Shown piece by piece: positions 35,017 through 45,238 of a stretch of DNA of 64,000 bases. The DNA lies in NCBI RefSeq assembly GCF_001663155.1, contig NZ_CP015963.1, positions 1,054,001-1,118,000 of the forward strand, read 5' to 3'. A program made the position numbers and the translations under genes. The first letter of the stretch is position 1, and every line of letters starts with the position of its first letter. Under the pieces are notes generated by a model. It was given only the letters and a program-made list of their open reading frames with translations. It searched no databases and was not told the origin of the DNA. Origin of the DNA: Altererythrobacter ishigakiensis. Lineage in GTDB: Bacteria; Pseudomonadota; Alphaproteobacteria; Sphingomonadales; Sphingomonadaceae.

Positions 35017-37764
35017 ATGCAAGGTCAGGAAATCGCGACGAGCGGTGAGCAAAACAGGGCACTGGGCTTAAGCACGTTTGCCTTCACGATCTGCTTCGCT
35101 GTCTGGACGATCTTCGCGATCGTAGGGATCGAAATCAAGGCGGAACTGGGCCTGAGCGATACGCAGTTCGGACTGCTGGTCGGAACGCCGATCCTTACCG
35201 GTTCGCTCAGCCGTTTGTTGCTCGGGGTGTGGACCGATCAGCATGGTGGCCGGATCGTTTTCCCGATCACCATGCTCGCCTCCGCGGCATCGACCTTCCT
35301 GCTGTCCTACACGGACAGCTATCTCATGATGTTGCTGGCGGCGCTGGGTCTGGGCTTGGCGGGCGGCGGCTTCGCAGTTGGCGTCGCCTATGTTTCCAAG
35401 TTCTACCCGCTTGAAAAGCAGGGCTCGGCGCTCGGATTCTTCGGAATGGGCAATGTCGGTGCGGCAGTGACCAAGTTTCTTGCGCCGTGGGTTATGGTGG
35501 CGATCGGCTGGCAGGGCGTGGCCCAGGTCTGGGCGGGAGCCTTGGCGATCGTAGCCGTCCTGTTCTACCTTTTTGCCAAGGATGATCCCGAGTTCGCGGC
35601 CCGCAAGACTAGCGGGGTGAAGGCAAAAAGCCTGCTCGAACAGCTCGAACCGCTGCGCAATGAGCAGGTGTGGCGCTTCTCGCTCTACTATTTCTTCGTT
35701 TTCGGTGCCTTCGTGGCGCTCGCGCTCTGGCTGCCCAATTACATGGTGGGCCTCTACGGTATCGACGTGAAGCTGGCGGGCATGCTCGCTGCGACCTTCT
35801 CGCTCTCGGCCAGCGTATTCCGCGCCTATGGAGGCGTGCTCTCGGACAAATATGGCGCGCGCAAGATCATGTACGCCACCTTCGGCGTCTCGCTGATCTG
35901 CCTCTTCATGCTGTCCTATCCGGCGACCGATTACGTCATCCACGGGATCGAAGGCGACATCACGTTCTCGACCTCGATGAACCTGGTGCCTTTTGTCATC
36001 ACTGTATTCGTGCTGGGCTTCTTCATGTCGCTCGGCAAGGCGGCGGTCTACAAGCACATTCCGGTCTACTATCCCGGCCACGTTGGATCGGTGGGCGGTC
36101 TCGTGGGCCTCGTCGGTGGGCTCGGCGGCTTTATTCTGCCGATCGTGTTCGGTGCGGTCAGTGACCTGACGGGCATCTGGACCAGCTGTTTCATGGTCTT
36201 GTTTGCCCTGGTGGGCGTTGCGCTCGCATGGATGCATATCGCCATCCGGCAGATGGAGCAGAAGGCCAGCGGGATCGATACGCGCTCGCTACCCGAATTC
36301 CCGGAAATGGCAGAGCTGCACGATGAGGAGAAGCAAGCTGTCGCTACTCCCAGCAAGGTGCTGACCGAGTGGAAACCTGAGGATCCCGGTTTCTGGGAGC
36401 AATCGGGCGAGAGGATTGCGCGGCGCAATCTCTACATCTCGATTCCCGCCCTGCTGCTAGCCTTCTCGGTCTGGATGGTGTGGTCGATGGTGGTCGCGAA
36501 GCTGCCCTCGATAGGTTTCGACTACACCACCGATCAGCTGTTCTGGCTAGCGGCATTGCCGGGACTTTCGGGCGCGACCTTGCGAATCTTCTACAGCTTC
36601 GTCGTACCGATCTTTGGCGGTCGTCTGTGGACCACCATGTCGACCGCGTCGCTGCTGATCCCGGCTTTCGGGATAGGCTATGCGGTTCAGAACCCGGACA
36701 CGCCCTATATCATCTTCCTCGTTCTCGCCCTGCTGTGCGGCTTTGGTGGCGGCAACTTCGCCTCCTCCATGTCGAATATAAGCTTCTTCTTCCCGAAGGC
36801 ACAGAAGGGCAATGCGCTAGCGCTCAACGCCGGACTCGGAAACCTGGGGGTTTCGGTGATGCAGTTCCTGGTACCGTTGGTGATTGTCGCCAGCGTTTTC
36901 GGGGCCTTGGGCGGTGAACCCCAGCGGACTGCGGAAGGCGGCGAACTCTGGCTGCAGAATGCCGGCTTCATCTGGGTGCCGTTCATCATGGTCTCCACGC
37001 TGCTGGCATGGTTCGGGATGAATGACATCGCCGACGCGAAAGCCAGCTTCTCCGAACAGTCGGTGATCTTCCAGCGCAAGCACAATTGGCTGATGTGCTG
37101 GCTCTACACCGGCACATTCGGGAGCTTCATAGGTTTCTCCGCTGGCCTGCCGCTCCTCGCCAAGCATCAATTCCCGGACGTGGATGTGCTCCAGTTCGTC
37201 TTCCTCGGGCCGCTTGTGGGCGCGCTTAGCCGTGCTGCGACCGGTTGGGTATCGGACAAGTGGGGCGGTGCGCGAGTAACCTTCTGGGTCTTTGTCCTCA
37301 TGATGCTGGGCGTGCTCGGGGTGGTGTACTTCCTCGAGGCGGCCAACTGGTGGGGCTTCCTGGGCGCTTTCATCTTCATGTTCTTCATGACCGGTGTCGG
37401 CAATGCCTCGACCTTCCAGATGATCCCAAACATCATGCGCCAGGAAGTCCCGCGCCTGATGCCGGAACTCGATGCAACGGCCCGGGTTCGCCAGGCAGAG
37501 AAGGAATCCGCTGCGATCGTTGGCTTCACTTCGGCCATCGCCGCCTACGGGGCCTTCTTCATCCCCAAGAGCTTCGGCAGTGCGATTGCCTCCACCGGTT
37601 CGCCGATGGCCGCACTGTGGGGCTTTTTCATCTTCTACGCCAGCTGTGCGGCATTGACCTGGTGGGCCTACACCCGCCGCGGCGGTTTGCTGCACGATAT
37701 CGAACGCGGCCGGGCGCCAGCCCCGGTTGGAACACCAGCTCAGCTCAAGGGAGCAACCGCATGA
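35017..37764 (+). CDS. narK: Fused NarK1-NarK2 nitrate/nitrite transporter
   Basis: This 915-residue protein is two major-facilitator domains in one chain, each with about 12 membrane segments. The first is residues ~15-430 and the second ~470-900, joined by a polar linker near residue 450 (LPEFPEMAELHDEEKQ). Fused NarK proteins are known in Paracoccus; NarK1-type units import nitrate with protons and NarK2-type units exchange nitrate for nitrite. ATG 35017 has AGGGAT eight bases upstream; longer in-frame starts run through the FNR box. The stop overlaps narG by 4 bp (ATGA). Expression should be anaerobic. Confidence 0.93.
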   Translation: MQGQEIATSGEQNRALGLSTFAFTICFAVWTIFAIVGIEIKAELGLSDTQFGLLVGTPILTGSLSRLLLGVWTDQHGGRIVFPITMLASAASTFLLSYTDSYLMMLLAALGLGLAGGGFAVGVAYVSKFYPLEKQGSALGFFGMGNVGAAVTKFLAPWVMVAIGWQGVAQVWAGALAIVAVLFYLFAKDDPEFAARKTSGVKAKSLLEQLEPLRNEQVWRFSLYYFFVFGAFVALALWLPNYMVGLYGIDVKLAGMLAATFSLSASVFRAYGGVLSDKYGARKIMYATFGVSLICLFMLSYPATDYVIHGIEGDITFSTSMNLVPFVITVFVLGFFMSLGKAAVYKHIPVYYPGHVGSVGGLVGLVGGLGGFILPIVFGAVSDLTGIWTSCFMVLFALVGVALAWMHIAIRQMEQKASGIDTRSLPEFPEMAELHDEEKQAVATPSKVLTEWKPEDPGFWEQSGERIARRNLYISIPALLLAFSVWMVWSMVVAKLPSIGFDYTTDQLFWLAALPGLSGATLRIFYSFVVPIFGGRLWTTMSTASLLIPAFGIGYAVQNPDTPYIIFLVLALLCGFGGGNFASSMSNISFFFPKAQKGNALALNAGLGNLGVSVMQFLVPLVIVASVFGALGGEPQRTAEGGELWLQNAGFIWVPFIMVSTLLAWFGMNDIADAKASFSEQSVIFQRKHNWLMCWLYTGTFGSFIGFSAGLPLLAKHQFPDVDVLQFVFLGPLVGALSRAATGWVSDKWGGARVTFWVFVLMMLGVLGVVYFLEAANWWGFLGAFIFMFFMTGVGNASTFQMIPNIMRQEVPRLMPELDATARVRQAEKESAAIVGFTSAIAAYGAFFIPKSFGSAIASTGSPMAALWGFFIFYASCAALTWWAYTRRGGLLHDIERGRAPAPVGTPAQLKGATA

Positions 37765-40700
37765 GCCATCTTCTCGACCGCCTCACCTTTTTCAAACAGG
37801 CCAAGCAACCGTTTTCGAAAGGCCACGGGATCACAACCAACCAGAACCGTGACTGGGAGGACAGCTATCGCAAGCGTTGGCAGCACGACAAGATTGTGAG
37901 GTCGACCCACGGGGTGAACTGTACCGGTTCGTGCAGCTGGAAGATCTACGTCAAGGGCGGGATCATTACTTGGGAAACGCAGCAGACGGACTACCCGCGC
38001 ACGCGGCCCGATCTGCCGAACCACGAGCCTCGTGGGTGCCCTCGTGGGGCAAGTTACAGCTGGTATATCTATTCGGCCCAGCGGCTGAAATATCCGATGA
38101 TCCGCTCGCGGCTCGTCAAGCTGTGGCGCGAAGCGCGTGCTGTGCGGACTCCCGTCGCGGCATGGGCATCGATCGTCGAGGATCCGGCCAAGCGCAAGAG
38201 CTACACTGCCATCAGGGGCCATGGCGGTTTCGTGCGTTCGACCTGGGATGAGGTGAACGAGATCATCGCCGCAGCCAACGCCTACACCGCCAAGACTTAT
38301 GGCCCGGACCGGGTGATTGGGTTCTCGCCCATCCCCGCGATGTCGATGGTGAGCTATGCGGCCGGTTCGCGCTATCTCTCGCTGCTCGGCGGCACCTGCA
38401 TGAGTTTCTACGATTGGTACTGCGATCTGCCACCCGCCAGCCCTCAGACCTGGGGTGAGCAGACCGACGTTCCGGAAAGCGCCGATTGGTACAATGCCGG
38501 CTTCCTGATGATGTGGGGCTCAAACGTGCCGCAAACGCGCACGCCCGACGCGCACTTCATGACCGAGGCACGCTACCGCGGAACCAAGGTTGCCGTGGTC
38601 AGCCCTGACTATGCCGAGGCGACCAAGTTCGCCGACCTGTGGCTCAATCCCAAGCAGGGCACCGACGCGGCGCTCGCCATGGCGATGGGGCATGTCATCC
38701 TGCGCGAGTATCACCTCGACCGTCAGGCAGAATATTTCGAGGAATATTGCCGCAAATACTCCGACATGCCGATGCTGGTGCGCCTCGTCGAAAAGGACGG
38801 AGCTTATGTGCCTGAGAGGTTGCTGCGCGCGTCCGACTTCCTCGAGGATCTTGAGGAAGATAACAACCCCGATTGGAAGACCGTCGCGATCGACGACAAC
38901 ACCGAAGAGGTCGTTGTGCCCAACGGCTCCGCAGGCTTCCGCTGGGGCGAACAGGGCAAATGGAACCTGGAGGAGAAAGACGGGCGGGGCAACGACACCG
39001 CGCTCAGGATGACCAACATCCTCGAAGGCAATCACGACGAGGTGGTCGAGGTCTCCTTCCCCTATTTCGGCAATCGCGAACACGATCATTTTGAAGGGAC
39101 CGATCATCCCAGCGTGCTCAATCGCCGGGTGCCGGCGCGCCAGCTCCAGCTCAAGGAGGGCAAGGCTTTCGTTGCGACCGTCTTCGACCTGTTCTGCGCA
39201 AACTATGGTCTCGATCGGGGTCTTGGCGGAGACCATGTCGCGCGGGATTACGCCGAAATGGTCCCCTACACCCCGGCCTGGGCCGAAAAGATCACCGGCG
39301 TGCCGGCAGATCAGATCATCACCACTGCGCGAGAATTTGCCGGCAATGCCGAGACAACCAAAGGCAAGTCGATGGTCATCCTCGGAGCCGGTCTCAACCA
39401 CTGGTACCACATGGACATGAACTATCGCGGCATCATCAACCTGCTGGTGATGTGTGGTTGTGTGGGTCAGTCGGGCGGTGGCTGGTCGCACTATGTCGGG
39501 CAGGAAAAGCTTCGGCCGCAGACCGGGTGGCTCCCGCTTGCCTTTGCGCTCGACTGGAACCGACCGCCACGGCAGATGAATTCGACGAGCTTTTTCTACG
39601 CGCATACCGACCAATGGCGCTATGAAACGCTCGACGTGGACGAAATCCTCTCGCCGACCGCGCCGGAGGGCGAATGGGACGCGAGCCTGATCGATTACAA
39701 CGCCCGCGCTGAGCGCATGGGGTGGCTGCCAAGCGCGCCGCAGCTCAAGACCAATCCGCTCGAAGTGGGCAAAGCCGCAAAGGTATCGGGCAAGGACGCC
39801 AAGGACTATGTGGCGGAGCAGCTCAAGTCGGGTGAGCTGGAAATGTCCTGTTTCGATCCGGACGATCCGGCAAACTGGCCGCGCAACATGTTCGTGTGGC
39901 GCTCCAACTTGCTCGGTTCTTCGGGCAAGGGCCACGAATATTTCCTCAAGCACCTGCTCGGCACCGCGCATGGCGTGCAAGGCAAGGACTTGGGAGAGAT
40001 CGGTGGCCAGAAGCCGAAGGAAGTAAAGTGGCACGATGATGCGCCGCAAGGAAAGCTCGACCTGTTGGTCACGCTCGATTTCCGCATGTCGACTACCTGT
40101 GTCTATTCCGACATCGTCCTGCCGACCGCGAGTTGGTATGAGAAGGACGATCTCAACACGTCAGACATGCACCCCTTCATCCACCCGCTGTCGGCGGCGG
40201 TAGACCCCGTCTGGGAATCGCGCAGCGACTGGGACATTTACAAGGGGATCGCAAAGAAGTTCTCCGAAGTTGCCCCCGAGGTTCTCGGCGTCGAACAGGA
40301 TGTGGTCCTGAGCCCGATCCAGCACGACAGTCCTAACGAGATCGCCCAGCCCTTCGAGGTCGAAGACTGGGGCCAGGGACAGGCCGAACCTGTCCCTGGC
40401 AAGACGATGGCAACCGTTGCTCTCGTCGAGCGCGATTACCCAGCGCTTTATGAGCGGTTCTCCTCGCTTGGTCCCTTGATGGACAAGCTCGGCAATGGCG
40501 GAAAAGGCATTGCCTGGAACACCGAGAGGGAGGTGGAAAATCTGCGGAACCTCAATGGTGCCACCAAGCCCAACGGCTCGGATAAGGGCGCGCCGAGGAT
40601 CGAGAGCGCGATCGATGCCGCCGAGGTCATCCTGATGCTTGCACCGGAAACCAACGGCGAAGTCGCGGTCAAGGCGTGGGAGGCGCTGTCGAAGAATACC

Positions 40701-41498
40701 GGCCGCGATCACTCCCATCTCGCGGTGCCCAAGGAAGAAGAGAAGATCCGCTTTCGCGACATTCAGGCGCAACCGCGGAAGATCATTTCTTCTCCCACCT
40801 GGTCGGGGCTGGAAAGCGAGCACGTGTGCTACAATGCCGGTTACACCAACGTGCACGAATTGATCCCCTGGCGGACGTTAACCGGGAGGCAGCAACTCTA
40901 TCAGGATCACAAATGGATGCGCGCCTTCGGTGAAGGGTTCTGCGTCTATCGCCCGCCGATCGATACCAAGGCCGTGCAGCCGATGCTCGATGAAGCGAAG
41001 AACGCACCGCACGTGGTGCTCAACTTCATCACGCCGCACCAGAAATGGGGCATCCACTCGACCTATACCGACAACCTCTTGATGCTGACGCTGTCGCGCG
41101 GCGGGCCGATCGTCTGGATGAGCGAGGTTGATGCGGCGAAGGCGGGCCTCGTCGACAATGACTGGGTTGAAACCTTCAACGCCAACGGAGCGCTCGTCGC
41201 CCGCGTGGTGGTGTCCCAGCGCATGAAGGAAGGCACGCTCTTCATGTACCATGCGCAAGAGAAGATTACGAATGTCCCCGGATCGCCTCTGACAGGCCAG
41301 CGCGGCGGCATTCACAATTCGGTGACCCGTGCAGTGCTGAAGCCAACCCACATGATCGGTGGCTACGTTCAGCAGAGTTATGGCTTCAACTATTACGGCA
41401 CGGTCGGGTCGAACCGCGACGAATACGTGATCGTCCGCAAGCTTCAGAAAGTCGACTGGCTCGAAGAAGCGCTTCCTGAAGGGGAGAATGCAGCATGA
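37761..41498 (+). CDS. narG: Respiratory nitrate reductase alpha subunit
   Basis: This 1,245-residue molybdenum bis-MGD subunit is close to the E. coli length (1,247). The FS0 [4Fe-4S] ligands are His50, Cys54, Cys58 and Cys93 (STHGVNCTGSCSW, RGCPRGASYSW). The molybdenum ligand Asp222 lies in YCDLPPASPQTWGEQTD. The protein reduces nitrate to nitrite on the cytoplasmic side. The start is set by ATGA overlap with narK; the frame is open further upstream but that is narK sequence. No frameshift or missing ligand was seen. Confidence 0.97.
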   Translation: MSHLLDRLTFFKQAKQPFSKGHGITTNQNRDWEDSYRKRWQHDKIVRSTHGVNCTGSCSWKIYVKGGIITWETQQTDYPRTRPDLPNHEPRGCPRGASYSWYIYSAQRLKYPMIRSRLVKLWREARAVRTPVAAWASIVEDPAKRKSYTAIRGHGGFVRSTWDEVNEIIAAANAYTAKTYGPDRVIGFSPIPAMSMVSYAAGSRYLSLLGGTCMSFYDWYCDLPPASPQTWGEQTDVPESADWYNAGFLMMWGSNVPQTRTPDAHFMTEARYRGTKVAVVSPDYAEATKFADLWLNPKQGTDAALAMAMGHVILREYHLDRQAEYFEEYCRKYSDMPMLVRLVEKDGAYVPERLLRASDFLEDLEEDNNPDWKTVAIDDNTEEVVVPNGSAGFRWGEQGKWNLEEKDGRGNDTALRMTNILEGNHDEVVEVSFPYFGNREHDHFEGTDHPSVLNRRVPARQLQLKEGKAFVATVFDLFCANYGLDRGLGGDHVARDYAEMVPYTPAWAEKITGVPADQIITTAREFAGNAETTKGKSMVILGAGLNHWYHMDMNYRGIINLLVMCGCVGQSGGGWSHYVGQEKLRPQTGWLPLAFALDWNRPPRQMNSTSFFYAHTDQWRYETLDVDEILSPTAPEGEWDASLIDYNARAERMGWLPSAPQLKTNPLEVGKAAKVSGKDAKDYVAEQLKSGELEMSCFDPDDPANWPRNMFVWRSNLLGSSGKGHEYFLKHLLGTAHGVQGKDLGEIGGQKPKEVKWHDDAPQGKLDLLVTLDFRMSTTCVYSDIVLPTASWYEKDDLNTSDMHPFIHPLSAAVDPVWESRSDWDIYKGIAKKFSEVAPEVLGVEQDVVLSPIQHDSPNEIAQPFEVEDWGQGQAEPVPGKTMATVALVERDYPALYERFSSLGPLMDKLGNGGKGIAWNTEREVENLRNLNGATKPNGSDKGAPRIESAIDAAEVILMLAPETNGEVAVKAWEALSKNTGRDHSHLAVPKEEEKIRFRDIQAQPRKIISSPTWSGLESEHVCYNAGYTNVHELIPWRTLTGRQQLYQDHKWMRAFGEGFCVYRPPIDTKAVQPMLDEAKNAPHVVLNFITPHQKWGIHSTYTDNLLMLTLSRGGPIVWMSEVDAAKAGLVDNDWVETFNANGALVARVVVSQRMKEGTLFMYHAQEKITNVPGSPLTGQRGGIHNSVTRAVLKPTHMIGGYVQQSYGFNYYGTVGSNRDEYVIVRKLQKVDWLEEALPEGENAA

Positions 41499-43024
41499 AG
41501 ATCCGCGCACAAATCGGCAAGGTGCTGAACCTCGACAAATGCATCGGCTGTCACACCTGCTCGGTCACTTGCAAGAACGTGTGGACCAGCCGCGAAGGCA
41601 TGGAATATGCCTGGTTCAACAATGTCGAGACCAAGCCGGGCATCGGCTATCCCAAGGACTGGGAAAACCAGAAGCGCTGGAATGGTGGCTGGGTCCGCAC
41701 GCCCGGCGGTTCGATCCGGCCCAAGATGGGCGGCAAGTGGCGGGTTCTGGCGAAGATCTTCGCCAACCCCGATCTGCCCGAAATCGACGACTACTACGAA
41801 CCTTTCACCTTCGATTACGCGCATCTGCAGAAGGCGGGCGAGAGCAAAGCGTTTCCGACGGCGCGTCCGCGCAGCCTGATTTCGGGCCAGCGGATGGAGA
41901 AGATCGAGTGGGGTCCCAACTGGGAGGAAATCCTCGGGGGTGAGTTCTCCAAGCGTTCCGAAGATTACAACTTCGAAGGCGTCCAGAAAGAGATCTACGG
42001 CCAGTTCGAAAACACCTTCATGATGTATCTGCCGAGGCTGTGCGAACACTGCCTCAACCCCACCTGTGTGGCGGCCTGCCCATCGGGCGCGATCTACAAG
42101 CGCGAGGAAGACGGCATCGTCCTGATCGACCAGGAAGCCTGCCGCGGCTGGCGCATGTGCGTGTCGGGCTGCCCGTACAAGAAGATCTACTACAACTGGA
42201 AAACCGGCAAGAGTGAGAAGTGCATCTTCTGCTATCCGCGCATCGAAGCGGGTCAACCGACGGTTTGCAGTGAAACCTGCGTCGGCCGCATCCGCTATCT
42301 CGGCGTGATGCTGTATGATGCGGATCGGATCGAAGAGGCCGCCTCGGCGGAAAATGTCGAGGATCTGTATCAAGCACAGCTCGATATTTTCCTCGATCCC
42401 AACGATCCCGAGGTGATCGAGCAGGCGCGCAAGGATGGCGTGCCTGAAGCCTGGCTGGAAGCGGCGCGCAATTCGCCCGTCTACAAGATGGCGATGGAAT
42501 GGAAGGTCGCCTTCCCGCTCCACCCGGAATACCGCACGCTGCCGATGGTCTGGTATGTTCCGCCACTGTCGCCGATCAGTTCGGCTGCCAATGCCGGGAA
42601 TATCGCGATCAACAATGGCATGCCCGATATCCGGTCCTTGCGCATCCCGCTCAAATATCTCGCCAACCTGCTGACCGCAGGAGACGAGGAACCGATTGCG
42701 GTGTGCCTCGAACGCATGCTTGCGATGCGGGGATATATGCGGGCGAAGACGGTCGAGGGTGTCCACAATGAGACCATCGCAAGCGATGTCGGCCTCACCG
42801 GCGAGCAAATCGAGGAAATGTACAAGATCATGGCGCTGGCCGATTACGAAGATCGTTTCGTGATCCCGACCGGCCACCGCGAGGATGCCGAAGACATGTT
42901 CGACGAGCGCGGCTCGTGCGGCTTTTCCTTTGGTAACGGTTGCTCCGGTGGCAGCGGCGAAACGAACCTGTTTGGCGCTCCTCCCGCCCGCAAGAAACTC
43001 CAGACTCCGACGGAGGTATTCTGA
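41495..43024 (+). CDS. narH: Respiratory nitrate reductase beta subunit
   Basis: This 509-residue electron-transfer subunit has four cysteine clusters: CIGCHTCSVTCKNVW near residue 16; CEHCLNPTCVAACP; CRGWRMCVSGCPYKK, where Trp replaces one Cys as in the family's [3Fe-4S] centre; and CIFCYPR with CSETCVGR. It passes electrons from NarI to NarG. It overlaps narG by 4 bp and narJ by one base (TGATG). The C-terminal tail is Gly/Ser rich. Confidence 0.97.
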   Translation: MKIRAQIGKVLNLDKCIGCHTCSVTCKNVWTSREGMEYAWFNNVETKPGIGYPKDWENQKRWNGGWVRTPGGSIRPKMGGKWRVLAKIFANPDLPEIDDYYEPFTFDYAHLQKAGESKAFPTARPRSLISGQRMEKIEWGPNWEEILGGEFSKRSEDYNFEGVQKEIYGQFENTFMMYLPRLCEHCLNPTCVAACPSGAIYKREEDGIVLIDQEACRGWRMCVSGCPYKKIYYNWKTGKSEKCIFCYPRIEAGQPTVCSETCVGRIRYLGVMLYDADRIEEAASAENVEDLYQAQLDIFLDPNDPEVIEQARKDGVPEAWLEAARNSPVYKMAMEWKVAFPLHPEYRTLPMVWYVPPLSPISSAANAGNIAINNGMPDIRSLRIPLKYLANLLTAGDEEPIAVCLERMLAMRGYMRAKTVEGVHNETIASDVGLTGEQIEEMYKIMALADYEDRFVIPTGHREDAEDMFDERGSCGFSFGNGCSGGSGETNLFGAPPARKKLQTPTEVF

Positions 43025-43728
43025 TGAAGTCGCTCCATTTGCTTTCTCTACTGCTGCAATATCCGAGCAAGGACTTGCAGTCAGTGTCAGGCGAAATCCG
43101 TCAGCGGCTCAATGATGACCGCTCACTTCAGGCCAAATCCGTCGAGGCTCTGAATCCGCTCCTGACTCGGCTTGCCACGAGTGACATTTATGATGCGCAA
43201 GAAGCCTATGTCGAACTGTTCGATCGGGGGCGGGCGCACAGCCTGCATCTGTTCGAGCATGTTCACGGCGAAAGTCGCGATCGCGGCCAGGCTATGGTGG
43301 ACTTGCGTGAGCGGTATCTCGCCGCAGGGCTGGAGCCGACCGGCAATGAACTGCCCGATTATTTGCCTCTATTCCTCGACTATTGTTCGACCCTTCCAGA
43401 TGAGGCCGCGCGTGACATGCTGGCCGAACCGGGGGTGGTGCTGGTCGCCCTGGCCGCGCGGCTGGCCGAGAAGGGGTCCGACTATGCTCCGCTGTTCGCC
43501 CTGCTGTGCGACATAGCCGGGGTCGAGATGGACGAAGAGGCGAAGAACGCGCTTCCTCCGGCGGAAGATCCGGAAAGCCTCGAAGAACTGGATGCGCAGT
43601 GGGAAGAAGAGGAAATCCGTTTCGGCGCCGAAGCGGTCCCCGATCCAAATGCAGCCTGTCCGAAGGTCGGCGAGATGCTCGATCGGATGCGCGAAACCCC
43701 AGCTACTCAATCCTCGGCAAGGAGCTGA
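43024..43728 (+). CDS. narJ: Nitrate reductase assembly chaperone
   Basis: The 234-residue helical protein begins MKSLHLLSLLLQYPSKDL and has YVELFDRGRAHSLHLFEHVHGESRDRGQAM in outline, the NarJ signature. NarJ binds apo-NarGH until the cofactor is inserted and does not remain in the finished enzyme. The C-terminal part is acidic. The start is fixed by the one-base overlap with the narH stop. It ends 3 bp before narI. Confidence 0.95.
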   Translation: MKSLHLLSLLLQYPSKDLQSVSGEIRQRLNDDRSLQAKSVEALNPLLTRLATSDIYDAQEAYVELFDRGRAHSLHLFEHVHGESRDRGQAMVDLRERYLAAGLEPTGNELPDYLPLFLDYCSTLPDEAARDMLAEPGVVLVALAARLAEKGSDYAPLFALLCDIAGVEMDEEAKNALPPAEDPESLEELDAQWEEEEIRFGAEAVPDPNAACPKVGEMLDRMRETPATQSSARS

Positions 43729-43731
43729 GCC

Positions 43732-44433
43732 ATGGAAGACTTCATCCACCATCTGCTTTATGGGATTTATCCCTATATCGCGCTCGCCATTCTCGCGATC
43801 GGCTCAATCATACGCTTCGACCGGGAGCCCTATACATGGCGTTCGGGCTCCAGCCAGCTACTGCGCCGAAAGCAGCTGATGGTTGGATCGGTCCTGTTCC
43901 ATGTCGGGGTGCTGTTCATCTTTGTTGGCCATCTGGTTGGTCTGCTGACTCCGATCGCGCTGTTCGATGCATTGGGTATCAGCCACGGAGCCAAGCAGTT
44001 GCTGGCGATCGTCGCTGGCGGAATTGCCGGCGTTGCGGCGATCATTGGCGCTACATTGCTGATCCATCGCCGCTTCTTCGACCCCCGCGTCCGTGCAGCC
44101 TCGAATTTCAGCGATAACATGATCATCCTGATCCTGTGGGTGCAGCTGGCGCTGGGTCTCGCGACCATCCCGCTGTCGGCTGGTCATCTGGACGGCCACG
44201 AAATGGTCAAGTTCATGAACTGGGCGCAGGGCATCTTCACCTTCCAGGGCGATGCGGCGAGCTACATTGCGGATGTCCATATTATCTTCAAATTGCACCT
44301 GTTTCTGGGGCTCACTATCTTCGTCTTGTTCCCGTTCACCCGGCTGGTGCACATGCTATCGGCTCCGGTGCGCTATTTGTGGCGTGGTGGTTATCAAGTC
44401 GTGCGTTCGCGCAAGAGCCTGAGCCATGGCTGA
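43732..44433 (+). CDS. narI: Nitrate reductase cytochrome b gamma subunit
   Basis: The 233-residue protein has five membrane helices. Candidate heme ligands His57, His67, His189 and His207 keep the 10- and 18-residue spacings of E. coli NarI (56/66 and 187/205). It takes electrons from quinol on the periplasmic side and anchors NarGH. The gene overlaps the following parvulin gene by 8 bp. Confidence 0.96.
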   Translation: MEDFIHHLLYGIYPYIALAILAIGSIIRFDREPYTWRSGSSQLLRRKQLMVGSVLFHVGVLFIFVGHLVGLLTPIALFDALGISHGAKQLLAIVAGGIAGVAAIIGATLLIHRRFFDPRVRAASNFSDNMIILILWVQLALGLATIPLSAGHLDGHEMVKFMNWAQGIFTFQGDAASYIADVHIIFKLHLFLGLTIFVLFPFTRLVHMLSAPVRYLWRGGYQVVRSRKSLSHG

Positions 44434-45238
44434 CCTCATGGAGCATCCCAAAGTGGTTATCGGCGGGGTCGAAATCTCCGCCGCCGCCATCGCCGCCGAG
44501 GTACAGAACCATCCGGCCCCCGACGCAGAGGAAGCCTGGCAGGAAGCGGCGCGGGCGCTCGCTGTCCGCCAGCTCCTGCTGGCCGAAGCAGACCGGCAAG
44601 ATATCGTCGCGGGTGAGTGTACCGATGTCGAAGGCCGCAAACTGGTCGAGGACGATGCCCGGATCGACGCTCTCCTGGTCGAGAATGTCATGGTGCCGAG
44701 CGCAACCACAGAGGAGGCAAGGCGCTTCTATGACAACCACACCGACCGCTTCTGCAGCGAGACCTTGATCGAAGCGGAGCATATCCTCTTCTCCGCCAGC
44801 CCGGAGGATGAGTTCAACTACAGCCTGGCAGTAGGCGATGCGCGTATGGCCATTCGCGAGCTCGAGAAAGACCCTGCCTGTTTCGCTGAGCTGGCCAAGG
44901 CCAAATCTGCCTGTCCGTCGAAAGAGCAGGGCGGCAATCTCGGCCAAGTCGGGAAGGGTCAGACGGTCGCGGAGTTCGAGCAGGCGCTGTTCGGGTTGGC
45001 GGAAGGCGAGTTGTGCCGCGATCCGGTGAAGTCACCCTATGGTGTGCACGTGATCCGTGCCGGGCGACGGGCCGAGGGCAGGCAATTGCCGTTCGAGTTG
45101 GTCGAGCAATCGATCCGCAACTACCTGGAGGAGGCAAGCTACCGGAAGGCTATGTCCCAGTATCTGTCGATCCTTGCCAGTGAAACCGAGATCGAAGGCG
45201 TCGATCTCGCTGCGGCTGAAGGTCCGCTGGTTCAGTGA
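44426..45238 (+). CDS. PpiC/parvulin-type peptidyl-prolyl isomerase of the nar operon
   Basis: The 270-residue protein has an N-terminal helical region and a parvulin domain at residues ~110-215. Signatures are EAEHILFSASPED, FAELAKAKSACPSKEQGGNLGQVGKGQTV, FEQALFGLAEGEL and SPYGVHVIRAGRR. No signal peptide is seen, so it is probably cytoplasmic, like NifM. Such parvulins recur in nar operons and may help fold NarGHI. It is coupled to narI (8-bp overlap) and moaA (4-bp overlap). Confidence 0.87.
   Translation: MADLMEHPKVVIGGVEISAAAIAAEVQNHPAPDAEEAWQEAARALAVRQLLLAEADRQDIVAGECTDVEGRKLVEDDARIDALLVENVMVPSATTEEARRFYDNHTDRFCSETLIEAEHILFSASPEDEFNYSLAVGDARMAIRELEKDPACFAELAKAKSACPSKEQGGNLGQVGKGQTVAEFEQALFGLAEGELCRDPVKSPYGVHVIRAGRRAEGRQLPFELVEQSIRNYLEEASYRKAMSQYLSILASETEIEGVDLAAAEGPLVQ

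Noticed and set aside
38520-40049. A 509-codon minus-strand frame inside narG
   Set aside because: narG is intact on the plus strand with all ligands. The opposite frame has no domain and reflects high GC codon use.
41444-42877. A 477-codon minus-strand frame across narG-narH
   Set aside because: It is antisense to narH, which has all four cysteine clusters. No ribosome site or family was seen.
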